Shown: positions 51,505-61,267 of the stretch, piece after piece
How the letters are laid out: each line of letters begins with the position of its first letter
How positions within the stretch are numbered: position 1 is the stretch's first letter
NCBI RefSeq assembly: GCF_000317145.1
Contig: NC_019697.1
Location: 2,824,385 to 2,888,384 of the forward strand
DNA length: 64,000 nt
Direction: 5' to 3'
Source of the DNA: Chamaesiphon minutus PCC 6605
GTDB lineage: Bacteria; Cyanobacteriota; Cyanobacteriia; Cyanobacteriales; Chamaesiphonaceae
The notes under the pieces: model-generated
Database searches by the model: none
What the model was told of the DNA's origin: nothing
Seen by the model: only the letters and a program-made list of their open reading frames with translations
Translations under genes and position numbers: made by a program

Positions 51505-52176
51505 TCAAATGCGATCGATTATATTTTTCTGACGTGTTATCGTCCAATGTAGCTCGGATGTTTGAGCTAACTTTACTTGTACCAATCCGGCTCGATCGAT
51601 CAGTTCCTGGACTTCAGTTAGGGTCAGAGCTGCCTTGAGCGAATCCTGGAATAATTGCTGTTGGCGATCGTCATAGTCCCCACCAAATTTAGCAACTAAC
51701 TCGTTGACAATTCGATCGTTTTCTGGTCTAATCAGATCGCGAATTAAAATTGCACCATCTGGTTTAATTAAGCGTTTAATCTCCTGAAAAAAGGATAATG
51801 GTTCGGGGAGATGATGGACTAAACTATTAGAAATTACCAGATCGAACTCTAGATCTGGATATGGCATCCGTTTAGAATCCACTCGTTCCAATCTAATCCG
51901 TTGAGTTAGTTTAGCCTCCTCTACATTTCTGTGACCGATAATCAGCATCGATTGTGCCAAGTCTATGGCTGTAAATAAATATTGGGGACGTTGTTGGCAC
52001 ATGAGAATTGGAATGCGCGCTGTTCCCGTACCGAGATCCAAAACTTTCACGGCGTCTGGATCTAACGCGATCGCATCTGTCGCAAATGCCGTATTTACTG
52101 CTGTAAAATCCATGGCGTCATAGGCTGTTGCCTCTTGCCAGGTATCCATGACTTCTGGCTCTAAAATTCTGTCCAT
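51505..52176 (-). CDS. Class I SAM-dependent methyltransferase
   Basis: 223 aa from MDRILEPEVMDTW; the frame extends 18 codons further but without support. Motif I is VLDLGTGTARIPIL, the acidic loop FTAIDLAQSM, motif II RMPYPDLEFDLVIS, followed by HHLPEPLSFFQEI and motif III RLIKPDGAILIRDL. This is the UbiE/COQ5-like Methyltransf_11 fold; substrate unknown. It stands alone after a divergent promoter region with the spherulin-like gene. Confidence 0.88.
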   Translation of the reverse strand: MDRILEPEVMDTWQEATAYDAMDFTAVNTAFATDAIALDPDAVKVLDLGTGTARIPILMCQQRPQYLFTAIDLAQSMLIIGHRNVEEAKLTQRIRLERVDSKRMPYPDLEFDLVISNSLVHHLPEPLSFFQEIKRLIKPDGAILIRDLIRPENDRIVNELVAKFGGDYDDRQQQLFQDSLKAALTLTEVQELIDRAGLVQVKLAQTSELHWTITRQKNIIDRI

Positions 52177-52382
52177 GGGCTTTGTCTGGGAATATGATAG
52201 ATGTCTGTGTGCCGATCTTATCTTACTCACATCTGCGATCGCTGCTGAAGCGGCGTGAAAGCCTCGGGATGCAGTGGATAGTGGATAGTGGATAGTTGGC
52301 GATCGTTTTTAAAAACTGAGTGACGATTAACCAAGATGATATTTAGTGGCGGTAAGATTGGGGTAGTAATTACTAGCAAATC

Positions 52383-53318
52383 GTGAATCTAGCTCGGTTA
52401 GTAACAATATTGGTAATGATTAATTGCGCGATCGGTTGCATGATTTTGGGAGACAATAATCGGCATAGTTCGGTAGAACAATTGCGTGCTTCGCGATCGC
52501 AACATGCTCATTTTAATCAGCCAAATCAAATGCAGATTGCGAATCAGTTCGGGCATCATTCCAAGCTCCAGATCTTGTTACCACTCTATATTTATCCGAA
52601 TTGGTATGCAAAAAATAATTATGTATGGAAACAGGTGCTTGCAGCTGCCAAGAAAGTTCAGATCGTCGCAATTATTAATCCTAATAATGGCCCAGATAAT
52701 GCACCACCAAATGTAGATTACCAGCAGGGAATTAAAGATTTGCGGCAAGCTGGGATTAAAGTCATCGGTTACGTACCAAGTAACTATGCCAGTCGAGATC
52801 TTCAGGCTGTTAAAGCTGACATCGATCTCTATCTCAAGTATTTTAACGTCGATGGAATTTTTATCGACGAGGCTGCTAATAAACAAGATAAATTAGATTA
52901 TTATCATCAAATTTATCGGTATCTTAAATCTCACTCTCCAAGCAGCGATAATAATAATAGAGCGATTGAATACACGCTAATTATCAATCCTGGTACGGAT
53001 GTAAATGAAGATTTTATCCGTCAGCCAGTAGCCGATGCGATCGTCACATTTGAAAATTATCGCTCGGTTTGGACTAAATATAGTCCACCGATTTATCAGC
53101 GCAAACATTCAGCTCAAAAATTCGCAGCATTGATCCATACAACCGCAAATCGTAAGCTGATGAAAAGTACGCTCGATCGAGTAGTTAAATATAAATTCAG
53201 CTATGTATATATTACTAACGATCGGCCAGATACTGGCGATCGCAATCCTTGGAATACTTTACCTGAATATTGGCAAGCACAAGTTAATTACATTCAACAA
53301 TTAAATAATACTGAATAA
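52383..53318 (+). CDS. Secreted spherulation-specific family 4 (GH135-like) protein
   Basis: 311 aa from a GTG (an ATG 11 codons later is possible). A hydrophobic segment (about 4-20) ends with AIGC, a weak lipobox. The core matches spherulin-4: LYIYPNWYAKN, IVAIINPNNGP, GIKVIGYVPSNYASRDL and FNVDGIFIDEAANK with the acidic pair, then INPGTDVNEDF and FENYR. In fungi this family (GH135) cleaves galactosaminogalactan. A role in exopolysaccharide turnover is inferred from family. Convergent with the pentapeptide kinase. Confidence 0.88.
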   Translation: MNLARLVTILVMINCAIGCMILGDNNRHSSVEQLRASRSQHAHFNQPNQMQIANQFGHHSKLQILLPLYIYPNWYAKNNYVWKQVLAAAKKVQIVAIINPNNGPDNAPPNVDYQQGIKDLRQAGIKVIGYVPSNYASRDLQAVKADIDLYLKYFNVDGIFIDEAANKQDKLDYYHQIYRYLKSHSPSSDNNNRAIEYTLIINPGTDVNEDFIRQPVADAIVTFENYRSVWTKYSPPIYQRKHSAQKFAALIHTTANRKLMKSTLDRVVKYKFSYVYITNDRPDTGDRNPWNTLPEYWQAQVNYIQQLNNTE

Positions 53319-53343
53319 TATCAACTATCAACTATCAATTAAT

Positions 53344-54897
53344 TTAAGGATGGAGCGAACCATCGGGCATAGTTGCACCAGTGAGATTGACACCGTCTAG
53401 TTTCGCATTAGTTAAAATTGCATTGCGAAGATTGCTATTTGATAGATCTGCATTACTTAAATCTGCACCTGTAAGATTGGCAGATCGCAAATCTACTTGC
53501 TGAAATTCAGCAAATTTGAGGTCGGCATTTGTGAGATTTGCATCGCGCAATGAGGCTCCATTGAGCTTGGCATAAGTTAGTTTTGCTCGTGAGAGATTTG
53601 CCCCAGCCAAATTTGCCCCAAGTAGTTTAGCCCCATAAAAAGCAGCACGTTGGAGGTTTGCCCTACTTAAATTAGCTCCACTCAAATCGCTATCTTGAAA
53701 AATGGCCAACGTCAGATTAGCATCGGCAAAATTTACACCGTTGAGACTCGATTGTGGGACAACTGCACCCGATAAATTGGCTTTAACAAAATTCTGATTG
53801 GTAAGGTTGCAACTCAGGCAACGTTTCTCTCTAATTAGCTTACCGCGATCGGAAGATGCAAATTCAGCCTCCCTGGCGATCGATTGATTTTTGGCAATTT
53901 GAGCGGGACTGAGTTCGTCACCATCTGTAAATACAGCCTGACGTAAAATCAACCCTCCACCGCATAAGGTACCGATCCCAATCACCCAAGATAGCCATGA
54001 AATTTTGCGTTTGGGAGGCGGTAGTTTAAATCCTAGCGGCTCGGCATCTTCTAGAGTTAAATTAGTAGGTGTGGGACGCCCTGTAAAGGCATGGAGATAT
54101 TGCGGATGATAGTTCGATTCCACCATTTGTTTGAGCCAAGCAATTAAGTGTGGATCGGTATCGGCAGGTAATAAGTGTAGAAAGTTTAGGCGATAGTTAG
54201 TATCGCATAAGTGTTGTGCTTGGGAGGTGGATGTCCCAGTAAGTAGGCAAATCATCGAGACGCCCAAACTATATAGATCGAAAGACGGATTTGAGTAAAT
54301 ATTAGGTAGGTTAGCAGGGGTAAAGCTTGGATTGTTGCTATTTTTAAGAGTGGTAGTTGACAGATGCAGCCCAAAATCTACCAAACAGATCGTCAACTCT
54401 GTGGCGGTATCGACGATGATATTCTCTGGTTTGATATTTTGGTGAACGATCGGAGGCGTTAAATGATGGAGGTAATTAAGAATATTTAAGATCGCATCAG
54501 CTACCAGCTTAATATCCGATGGTGGCAGTGTTTCTAGTTCTGCTAGCGAAACCCCCGGCTCATACGATCGCACCGCACAGAATCCGGTGGGTGTTGGGAA
54601 AGAATTTAGATAAGCGGCAACATGCGGATGTTCGATCGGTTGTAACCGATCGATTTCTGGTAAATAATTAGCATAGTCTATAGATGAATCCTCAAGATCG
54701 ATCTTGCGCCACTCTTTAACCACCACTAACCGCTCTGAATCGCTCTGTTTGGCTAGATAAGTAATGCGGCTCCCATCTGGATGCGCGGACAATTTCTTAG
54801 ATACTTGGTAGCCATGGATTGTTAAATCGGGCAGATCGTTATCGACGATCGAATCGGCAGATTGAGTATTATGGGAAGACTTGTCTAATTCGCTCAT
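53344..54897 (-). CDS. Ser/Thr kinase-like protein with pentapeptide repeats; HRD Asp replaced
   Basis: 517 aa. Kinase lobe about 28-285: Lys61 in VVVKEWRK, catalytic loop VHQNIKPEN at 151-159, where the base Asp of HRD is Asn154, and DFG at 174-176. A TM helix lies at about 300-322. A CLSCNL cysteine pair (about 358) is followed by ~30 pentapeptide repeats (ANLxx), residues 365-517, forming a right-handed beta helix. Such kinases are common in cyanobacteria, with repeats outside the membrane. The Asn suggests weak or no catalysis, though some pseudokinases keep activity. Confidence 0.9.
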   Translation of the reverse strand: MSELDKSSHNTQSADSIVDNDLPDLTIHGYQVSKKLSAHPDGSRITYLAKQSDSERLVVVKEWRKIDLEDSSIDYANYLPEIDRLQPIEHPHVAAYLNSFPTPTGFCAVRSYEPGVSLAELETLPPSDIKLVADAILNILNYLHHLTPPIVHQNIKPENIIVDTATELTICLVDFGLHLSTTTLKNSNNPSFTPANLPNIYSNPSFDLYSLGVSMICLLTGTSTSQAQHLCDTNYRLNFLHLLPADTDPHLIAWLKQMVESNYHPQYLHAFTGRPTPTNLTLEDAEPLGFKLPPPKRKISWLSWVIGIGTLCGGGLILRQAVFTDGDELSPAQIAKNQSIAREAEFASSDRGKLIREKRCLSCNLTNQNFVKANLSGAVVPQSSLNGVNFADANLTLAIFQDSDLSGANLSRANLQRAAFYGAKLLGANLAGANLSRAKLTYAKLNGASLRDANLTNADLKFAEFQQVDLRSANLTGADLSNADLSNSNLRNAILTNAKLDGVNLTGATMPDGSLHP

Positions 54898-55964
54898 GGC
54901 TATCAGCCTTCGATCTAGATAGATGTTCTAACTTTAGCCGATCGCGTATAGATTCGGCTTCCATCATCCAGCGCAATTAATTTAGGGAATAGGGAGTAGG
55001 GAATAGAGATTTTGGATTTTGGATTTTGGATTAGAATTCTCCGCTCCCCGCTCCCTGTCTTGTCTCGCTAAACCGTCGGGAAACCCGACGAGCGCGAGCC
55101 GCCGCTCCCCGCTCCCCCGCTCCCCTATCCCCACTTCTCCAGATGCTATTGTCTTTACGCATTCAAAACTTTACCCTCATCGATGAGCTAGAACTCGAAT
55201 TTGGGGAGGGATTAAATGTGTTGACGGGAGAAACTGGTGCCGGGAAATCGATTATCCTGGATGCAATCGATCTCGTGCTGGGTGGTAAACCGTCGCTGCG
55301 GATGATTCGCACGGGTACAGAGAAAGCGACGATCGAAGGGACATTTACAGTCAACGATCGAATTAGGGAATGGTCGATCGAGCGAGAATTTGACTTAAGC
55401 GATGATGATACTCTAATTTGCTCTCGCGAAATCAGCATTCAAGGTACCAATCTGCGATCGCGAATGCGCGTCAATGGCGCGATTTGCAATCGTCAACTCG
55501 CCCAAGAATTACGCGAACTCACGATCGAAATTACCGCCCAAGGGCAAACCGTCAAACTTACCAATACCAGCCACCAAAAAGAATTACTAGATCTCTATGG
55601 CGGCGCAGCTATTTTTCAACAGCGCGAACGTATTGGTACTTTATATACCACCTACCAACAAGCTTACCAAACTTGGCTCGATCGCCAGCAAAACGAGCAG
55701 CAACGACTTCAGCGGCTCGACTTGCTCCAATATCAAGCCGAAGAACTCAGCCAAGCGCACCTGACAACACCTGACGAAATCCTCGATCTCGAAAGCGAAC
55801 GCCAACGCCTCAGCCACGTCGTCGATCTCCAACAACAAAGCTACGCTATTTACCAGCTACTCTATCAAAATGATACGGGCGGAGCGATCGCCGTTGCCGA
55901 CATGCTGGGTAAAGCCGAATCCACTCTAATCGATATGGTAGAAATTGACTCCAGCCTCCAACCC

Positions 55965-57389
55965 CAGCAATTCCAAATTCAGATTTTGACAACTTGGTAG
56001 GGTGAGCAGGAGAATAGAGAGACTTCAAAAAGAGAAGCAGAATGGAGCCAATGAAGCTGAGTTTTGGGGTATTGATAGTCTATCTGAACCGAGCAATTCT
56101 TCAGATGAAAGATCCGCGCCTTGCCAGCAATGGCACTAAATACACCATCAGAGATGCTGTGTTGGGAGCATTTTCGATGTTTTTCATGCAAAGCGAATCC
56201 TTTTTAGAACATCAGCGGCACATGAATAGCAATCAGGGCAAAAGCAATGCTCAGACACTGTTTGGCATGATTAAAATCCCAACAGTGCCGCAAATTCGGA
56301 ATATCCTGGATGAAATTTCAGCCACAGCACTATTTGGAGTATTCAATCACGTCTATCAGTCTTTAAGACGAGAAGGTCACTTGAAACCGTTTGAATATCT
56401 CGGTGGATTACTAGTTGCGCTGGATGGAACTCAGTATTTTGACTCGCACAAACTCAACTGTAAATGCTGTTCGAGCCGTACCCACAAAAATGGCACAGTA
56501 ACTTACTTCCACAGTGCCATTTTGCCTGTAATAGTTGCGCCTGGGCAATCTCAAGTAATTTCCTTAGCTCCGGAATTCATCACACCTCAAGATGGTCACC
56601 AGAAGCAGGACTGCGAAGTGGCAGCAGCTAAACGATGGCTCAAAACTCATGCCCCAGAATTCCAAGGACAAGCAATCACTCTACTCGGAGATGACCTCTA
56701 CAGTCACCAACCAATGTGTGAACAGGTGATAGCGTCGGGAATGAACTTTATCTTTACCTGTTTAGAAACGTCTCATACTGCTGTTTATGATTGGTTGAAA
56801 TACTTGGATGGTATTGGCGAGGTGAAAAAGCTAGAAGTGAAACAGTGGAACAGCAATTCAAGCGAATTATATAGCTATCAATATGTGAATGGAATTCCTC
56901 TAAGGGACTCCCAGCCAGCAATGAAGGTCAATTGGTGTAAACTAATCCATACCCGCCAATCAGATGGAGAAATATTATATGAAAATTCATTTATTACCCG
57001 CCATGAATTAAACGAACAGAGCGTACCTCTGGTTGCTGCGGCTGGTCGATGTCGTTGGAAGACCGAAAATGAAAATCATAATGTGCTCAAAACAAAGGGA
57101 TATCATCTGGAGCATAACTTTGGGCATGGTCAGCAGCATTTAGCTGCTTGTTTATTGACGCTGAACCTGTTGGCATTCCTTTTTCACACTGTTTTGCATT
57201 TAACAGATCTTGCATATGGACAGATTCGTCTCAAGCGTGTTACTCGTAAAGGCTTTTTTCAAGATATCCTCAGTCTTACCAAATATTTACTCTTTGAGAG
57301 TTGGCCTTCTTTGATTGATTTCATGCTTTACGGCTCGGCTTCCACTCTGGTCGCCAACTCTTCCTAGATTTTTGAATTTGGAATTGCTG
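55965..57389. mobile_element. Insertion sequence, 1425 bp, IS4/ISNCY-like
   Basis: Terminal inverted repeats CAGCAATTCCAAATTCA (17 bp, perfect). Direct 9-bp repeats CTCCAACCC lie at 55956-55964 and 57390-57398. One transposase gene on the plus strand fills it. Confidence 0.93.
56042..57367 (+). CDS. DDE transposase of the IS in recN
   Basis: 441 aa. Catalytic residues are suggested by LVALDGTQYFDS (first Asp), ITLLGDDLYSHQP (second Asp) and RCRWKTENENHNVLKTKG (Glu in the Y/R...E...K type). Four cysteines near 140-150 (CKCCSS) are typical for this group of cyanobacterial transposases. The family is IS4-like or the related ISNCY group; the exact name needs a database. Full length and unbroken, so potentially active. 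Oriented with recN. Confidence 0.9.
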   Translation: MEPMKLSFGVLIVYLNRAILQMKDPRLASNGTKYTIRDAVLGAFSMFFMQSESFLEHQRHMNSNQGKSNAQTLFGMIKIPTVPQIRNILDEISATALFGVFNHVYQSLRREGHLKPFEYLGGLLVALDGTQYFDSHKLNCKCCSSRTHKNGTVTYFHSAILPVIVAPGQSQVISLAPEFITPQDGHQKQDCEVAAAKRWLKTHAPEFQGQAITLLGDDLYSHQPMCEQVIASGMNFIFTCLETSHTAVYDWLKYLDGIGEVKKLEVKQWNSNSSELYSYQYVNGIPLRDSQPAMKVNWCKLIHTRQSDGEILYENSFITRHELNEQSVPLVAAAGRCRWKTENENHNVLKTKGYHLEHNFGHGQQHLAACLLTLNLLAFLFHTVLHLTDLAYGQIRLKRVTRKGFFQDILSLTKYLLFESWPSLIDFMLYGSASTLVANSS

Positions 57390-58447
57390 CTCCAACCCAC
57401 CCTCGATCTCGTCAGTCTCGCCCTCGCCCAAGTCACCGAAGCCGGACGCGAAATCAATTATTATGGAGACGCCCTCGAAGCCGATCCCGATCGATTGCTC
57501 GAAATCGAAGAACGGATTCGCACGCTGAAGCTAATTTGCCGCAAATATGGCCCCAGCCTGACGGAAGCGATCGAGTTCGAGCATTCCGTCCAAACTGAAT
57601 TAACGCAGCTTACAGGAGCCGTAGTGTCGCTCGAAGAACTCGAACGCCAAGCCCAAGATCTCCATGCCAAATTAATTGACGCTTGCCAACAACTCACTGC
57701 TATGCGCCAACAAGCCGCACTCGATCTCGAACGCCATCTGATTGGCGAACTCAAACCCCTGGCAATGGATAAAGTTCAATTCCAAGTCGAGATCGCACCC
57801 CAAACACCTACTGCTACAGGCGCAGATACCATTATTTTCAACTTCAGCCCCAATCCCGGCGAACCCCTCCAACCGCTCGCCGCTACTGCATCTGGCGGCG
57901 AAATGAGTCGCTTTCTGCTTGCCCTCAAAGCCTGCTTCTCAAATAACGGCGGCGCGGGTACCCTGATCTTCGATGAAATCGATGCGGGAGTTTCTGGAAA
58001 AGTCGCCCAATCGATCGCGAGCAAACTCCACCACCTGAGCCAATCCCAGCAAGTTCTTTGCGTCACACACCAGCCCCTAATTGCCGCAATGGCCGATCGA
58101 CATTTTCGAGTGGCTAAACAAACGATCGAGTCGGATAATTTAGATCGTGGGAATTCTGTAGTCGAACGCACGATCGTCCGCATTGAAGAACTCCACTCTC
58201 AGCAGCAACGCCGCGATGAGATCGCTCAAATTGCAGGCGGACAATCGGCGCAGGAAGCAATCTCTTTTGCTACGTCGTTGTTATCACAGGCAAAGAGCCG
58301 CAAGAAGGCTGTCAAACAAAGTCGGAAGTAATAACCTAAGTTGCTAGTAGTCTACGGCGTAAATAAGGTTACTATTTTGCGGGGAGCTTTCATACTTAAA
58401 TCCAGCAACTCTGTATTAAGTTACCTCAAAATCCGCTCTAATCCCGA

Positions 58448-58476
58448 TTGTCAATTGTTTACACCTGTGTTAACTT
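58448..58476 (+). promoter_or_regulatory. Promoter-like TTGTCA-17-TAACTT
   Basis: A -35-like TTGTCA (58448-58453), a spacer of 17, and a -10-like TAACTT (58471-58476). It lies ~55 bp before a perfect Shine-Dalgarno. A run at 58477-58530 is AT-rich. Confidence 0.55.
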
Positions 58477-58544
58477 AGCTTTAAGTAGTAAATTACCCGT
58501 TGTTCCGGACAACTATCCAATTATTATATTAGGAGGTGGTGCCC

Positions 58545-58616
58545 ATGATCGAGAGTAGTACACGTCTGGGTCTCGAAACTGGAGTTAGCCGGCTGAGTGC
58601 TGGGACTGTCCTCTAG
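58545..58616 (+). CDS. 23-codon ORF with strong Shine-Dalgarno, unknown
   Basis: AGGAGGTG stands six bases before the ATG (58531-58538), the strongest site in the window. The frame codes 23 residues (MIESSTRLGLETG then VSRLSAGTVL) and ends in TAG. A promoter-like pair lies upstream and a strong terminator ~100 bp behind, so the unit is a self-contained transcript of ~300 nt. It could be a microprotein, a leader peptide, or a dual-function RNA. No known small cyanobacterial peptide came to mind. Confidence 0.55.
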   Translation: MIESSTRLGLETGVSRLSAGTVL

Positions 58617-58716
58617 TAGACTTGTAGGTTTGTCTATAGAATCGTTCTAGATTCACTCCTGTCTTGTTTGTAGAGTTTCTCTCAGCAGCCAGGTTCCAGC
58701 GAACAGACCCCCTAGA

Positions 58717-58780
58717 CCGCTCCTATTACTAGCACTGAGATTTTAGAATCTTAACTAGTAGTAGGAGCGGATAGTTTTTT
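58717..58780 (+). terminator. Strong terminator of the small-ORF transcript
   Basis: CCGCTCCTATTACTAG pairs with CTAGTAGTAGGAGCGG (one mismatch), with a 22-nt loop that has its own GATTTTAGAATC hairpin. Followed by ATAGTTTTTT. It ends the transcript well before trmFO (59020); the rest of 58781-59019 shows no gene. Confidence 0.9.
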
Positions 58781-59019
58781 GGATCGGCGATCGTTGAGGA
58801 CGAGAATTTAGCTCCCATCCTCAAAATTAAGTACAAACCCGCCCATCCCTACAAATATCTGTCGATAGATTCCTCTTCAAAAGATTTCAAATGGTTTCTA
58901 TGTCAAGAGAATGTGGGGTATGTGTAAAAGCATCAATCGGCTCGATTACCTTTGGGCGCGGCTACGCCAACGAGCGGCGCGGCTTATAATATAACGGCAG
59001 ACATTAACATCTAATCGAT

Positions 59020-60387
59020 ATGCGCGTTCGGGTGATTGGCGGTGGTTTAGCAGGTACCGAAGCAGCTTGGCAGATCGCCCAGGCTGGCGTACCCGTGACC
59101 TTATATGAGATGCGTCCCCACACTTTGAGTCCCGCGCATCACAGCGAAGAATTAGCCGAATTGGTGTGTAGTAACTCCTTTGGTGCTCAAGCAACCGATC
59201 GGGCCGCTGGATTGTTGCACGAAGAATTACGCCGCTTGGGTTCGATTATCATCCAGAAGGCCGACCATCACTCGGTTCCGGCGGGGGGAGCTTTGGCCGT
59301 CGATCGCGGCCAATTCAGCCACGATTTAACCCAAACTTTAGCAAATCATCCCCTAGTAGAATTTCGGCGCGATGATGTGTCCGAAATCCCCCGCGATGGC
59401 ATTGTCGTCTTGGCTACCGGGCCTTTGACTAGTCCTGCGCTAGCCGAGGATATCCAGCGATTTGCGGGGATGGATTATCTCAACTTTTTTGATGCTGCCA
59501 GTCCGATTATCGTCGGCGATTCGATCGATAAAAATATTGCGTTCTTTGCTTCGCGTTACGATAAAGGCGAAGCCGCTTACCTCAACTGCCCGATGAATAA
59601 GGAGCAATATCTCCACTTCCGGCAAGAGCTGTGTAACGCCGAGCAAGCTGAATTGAAAGATTTCGATCGGGAGACGGCTAAATTCTTTGAAGCCTGCCTG
59701 CCGATCGAAGAATTAGCCCAGCGCGGCGAAGAAACCATGCGGTATGGCCCTTTAAAACCCGTTGGCTTATTCGACAGTCGCAGAGGCGATTTTAAGGCTC
59801 CTGAGAACCAAATTCACCGCCCCTATGCCGTCATCCAACTGCGGCAAGAAGACAAAGCCGGACAACTGTGGAACATGGTTGGCTTTCAGACTAACTTGAA
59901 GTGGGGCGAACAAAAGCGGATTTTCTCGATGATTCCTGGCTTAGAAAATGCTGAATTCGTGCGCTTGGGAGTAATGCACCGCAACACCTTTATCAATTCG
60001 CCCAAATTACTCTCATCTTCACTCCAGTTTCACAGCCGTCGGGACTTACTCGCCGCTGGACAAATTATCGGTACCGAAGGCTACACCGCCGCCGCTGCTG
60101 GCGGCTGGTTGGCAGGCACCAATGCCGCACGTTTGGCATTAGGCTTAGAAGCAATCTTTATGCCCAATGTGACGATGATGGGTTCGCTGTTTGACTTTAT
60201 TAGCACCGCCGAACCCAAACATTTTCAACCGATGCCCCCCAACTTCGGCATTTTCCCAGAATTGCCGACCAAAATTAAGAATAAACAAGAACGCTATGGA
60301 GCTTATCGCGATCGATCTTTAAATGCGATCGATGCACTTATTGCTGGGCAATTAGCAGCAAAATATGCAGCTAATATAGCTATTTAA
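59020..60387 (+). CDS. trmFO: tRNA uracil-5-methyltransferase TrmFO (folate/FAD)
   Basis: 455 aa. The FAD-binding start is [16 protein letters not shown] (5-20), followed by [25 protein letters not shown] and SFGAQ, the TrmFO hallmark, with its conserved Cys. Later, [26 protein letters not shown] with the second Cys, and [16 protein letters not shown] at the second FAD site. TrmFO makes ribothymidine 54 in tRNA from methylenetetrahydrofolate. Full length and normal size for cyanobacteria. Confidence 0.97.
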   Translation: MRVRVIGGGLAGTEAAWQIAQAGVPVTLYEMRPHTLSPAHHSEELAELVCSNSFGAQATDRAAGLLHEELRRLGSIIIQKADHHSVPAGGALAVDRGQFSHDLTQTLANHPLVEFRRDDVSEIPRDGIVVLATGPLTSPALAEDIQRFAGMDYLNFFDAASPIIVGDSIDKNIAFFASRYDKGEAAYLNCPMNKEQYLHFRQELCNAEQAELKDFDRETAKFFEACLPIEELAQRGEETMRYGPLKPVGLFDSRRGDFKAPENQIHRPYAVIQLRQEDKAGQLWNMVGFQTNLKWGEQKRIFSMIPGLENAEFVRLGVMHRNTFINSPKLLSSSLQFHSRRDLLAAGQIIGTEGYTAAAAGGWLAGTNAARLALGLEAIFMPNVTMMGSLFDFISTAEPKHFQPMPPNFGIFPELPTKIKNKQERYGAYRDRSLNAIDALIAGQLAAKYAANIAI

Positions 60388-60396
60388 GTACTCAGT

Positions 60397-60427
60397 CCAC
60401 ACTCTAACTGCTTCGGGTAGAATGTGG
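60397..60427. terminator. Hairpin between convergent trmFO and crp-like genes
   Basis: CCACACTCTA pairs with TAGAATGTGG (one mismatch) over an 11-nt loop. No clear T-run, so the terminator role is tentative. Confidence 0.45.
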
Positions 60428-60476
60428 GCTAGTTGATTATTTTATCGATCGAGTTTTAGGATCTCGGCACCGCCAT

Positions 60477-61121
60477 TTAATTGCCAATCTTGTCAAAATA
60501 GCGATCGTCTAAAATCAGATGACGATGACGATCGAGTGTCATATACCCTTTAGCTTGAAACTGAGCCATCATGCGACTGACTGTTACTCGGGTAGTGCCG
60601 ATCGCGCTAGCTAACTGTTGATGGGTAAATTTGTAACCGATCCGCGTCTGATTGTTAGGTAGAGATTCCCCCAACTCATCTCGGAGTAATGCTAACAGAC
60701 CTTTTAACCTTTCGACAGTGTGCCTGCGACCGTTAATAATCAACAGTAATTCAGCTTGGCGCATCCGTTTGACTAGTGGCGGGAGTAAAATCTGCGACAA
60801 CCGCATCGAACTCTCAATTTCATCCAGTCGCAGCCATCGTAAATAAACAGAGGACAGTGCGATCGCTTGGTAATCTAAAGTAGCAGATTCTTGAGTGCCG
60901 AACCAGGCACCAGCCGCAGCCCATCCAAATAATACCTGCTCTCCATCTTCATAGTTCGCACTCAGTTGGACTAACCCTTGGGTAACTTGCCAGACACCTT
61001 CTGGAAACAATGGGATCTCGTCGCCTTTGGTGTGGAAATACAGCCGTTTATTCAGGATACAAGGCTGTTGCTGTTCTTGTTGTGAGTAATCTAAGTCTGT
61101 ACTTTGAACGATCGACAGCAT
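60477..61121 (-). CDS. Crp/Fnr-family transcription regulator
   Basis: 214 aa. The N-terminal cupin-like domain (about 25-110) has VWQVTQGLVQLS and GEQVLFGWAAAGAWFG. The C-terminal winged HTH (about 145-210) has FTHQQLASAIGTTRVTVSRMMAQF, the NtcA/Crp DNA-recognition helix. The cNMP pocket residues are not evident, so the ligand is unclear. It is not NtcA itself: NtcA has a different N-terminus. It may control its neighbours glcD or trmFO, but no binding site was identified. Confidence 0.9.
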   Translation of the reverse strand: MLSIVQSTDLDYSQQEQQQPCILNKRLYFHTKGDEIPLFPEGVWQVTQGLVQLSANYEDGEQVLFGWAAAGAWFGTQESATLDYQAIALSSVYLRWLRLDEIESSMRLSQILLPPLVKRMRQAELLLIINGRRHTVERLKGLLALLRDELGESLPNNQTRIGYKFTHQQLASAIGTTRVTVSRMMAQFQAKGYMTLDRHRHLILDDRYFDKIGN

Positions 61122-61189
61122 AATTTACGCTCCAAAATCTGAATTCAATCTACTCGGTGAAGGTAAAATTCAGGTAATGGACAGGTTAA

Positions 61190-61235
61190 GGCTAATTAGT
61201 AATTGATAATTACTAATTGATAATTGATAATTAAG
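61190..61235. repeat. AATTGATA-type short direct repeats
   Basis: AATTGATAATTACTAATTGATAATTGATAATT, an AT-rich cluster in the divergent crp-glcD spacer; may affect the promoters. Confidence 0.6.
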
Positions 61236-61267
61236 ACAGATGTCCTTAAGCCCTCAGCCCGATCGAG

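Larger units (their letters stand above)
55143..58331 (+). pseudogene. recN: recN, disrupted by IS insertion
   Basis: Parts 55143-55964 and 57399-58331. Joined over one copy of the 9-bp target duplication they give an intact 584-aa RecN: ...DSSLQP joins TLDLVSLALAQ. Walker A is GETGAGKS (29-36) in part one. Signature ATASGGEMSRFLLALK and Walker B TLIFDEIDAGVSG are in part two. RecN is an SMC-like ATPase for double-strand break repair. With the coiled coil cut and no downstream start expected to help, this strain should lack RecN unless the IS leaves or another copy exists. Confidence 0.95.

Noticed and set aside
60477-61121. NtcA
   Set aside because: The recognition helix is similar, but the N-terminal domain does not follow NtcA; kept as a general Crp/Fnr regulator.
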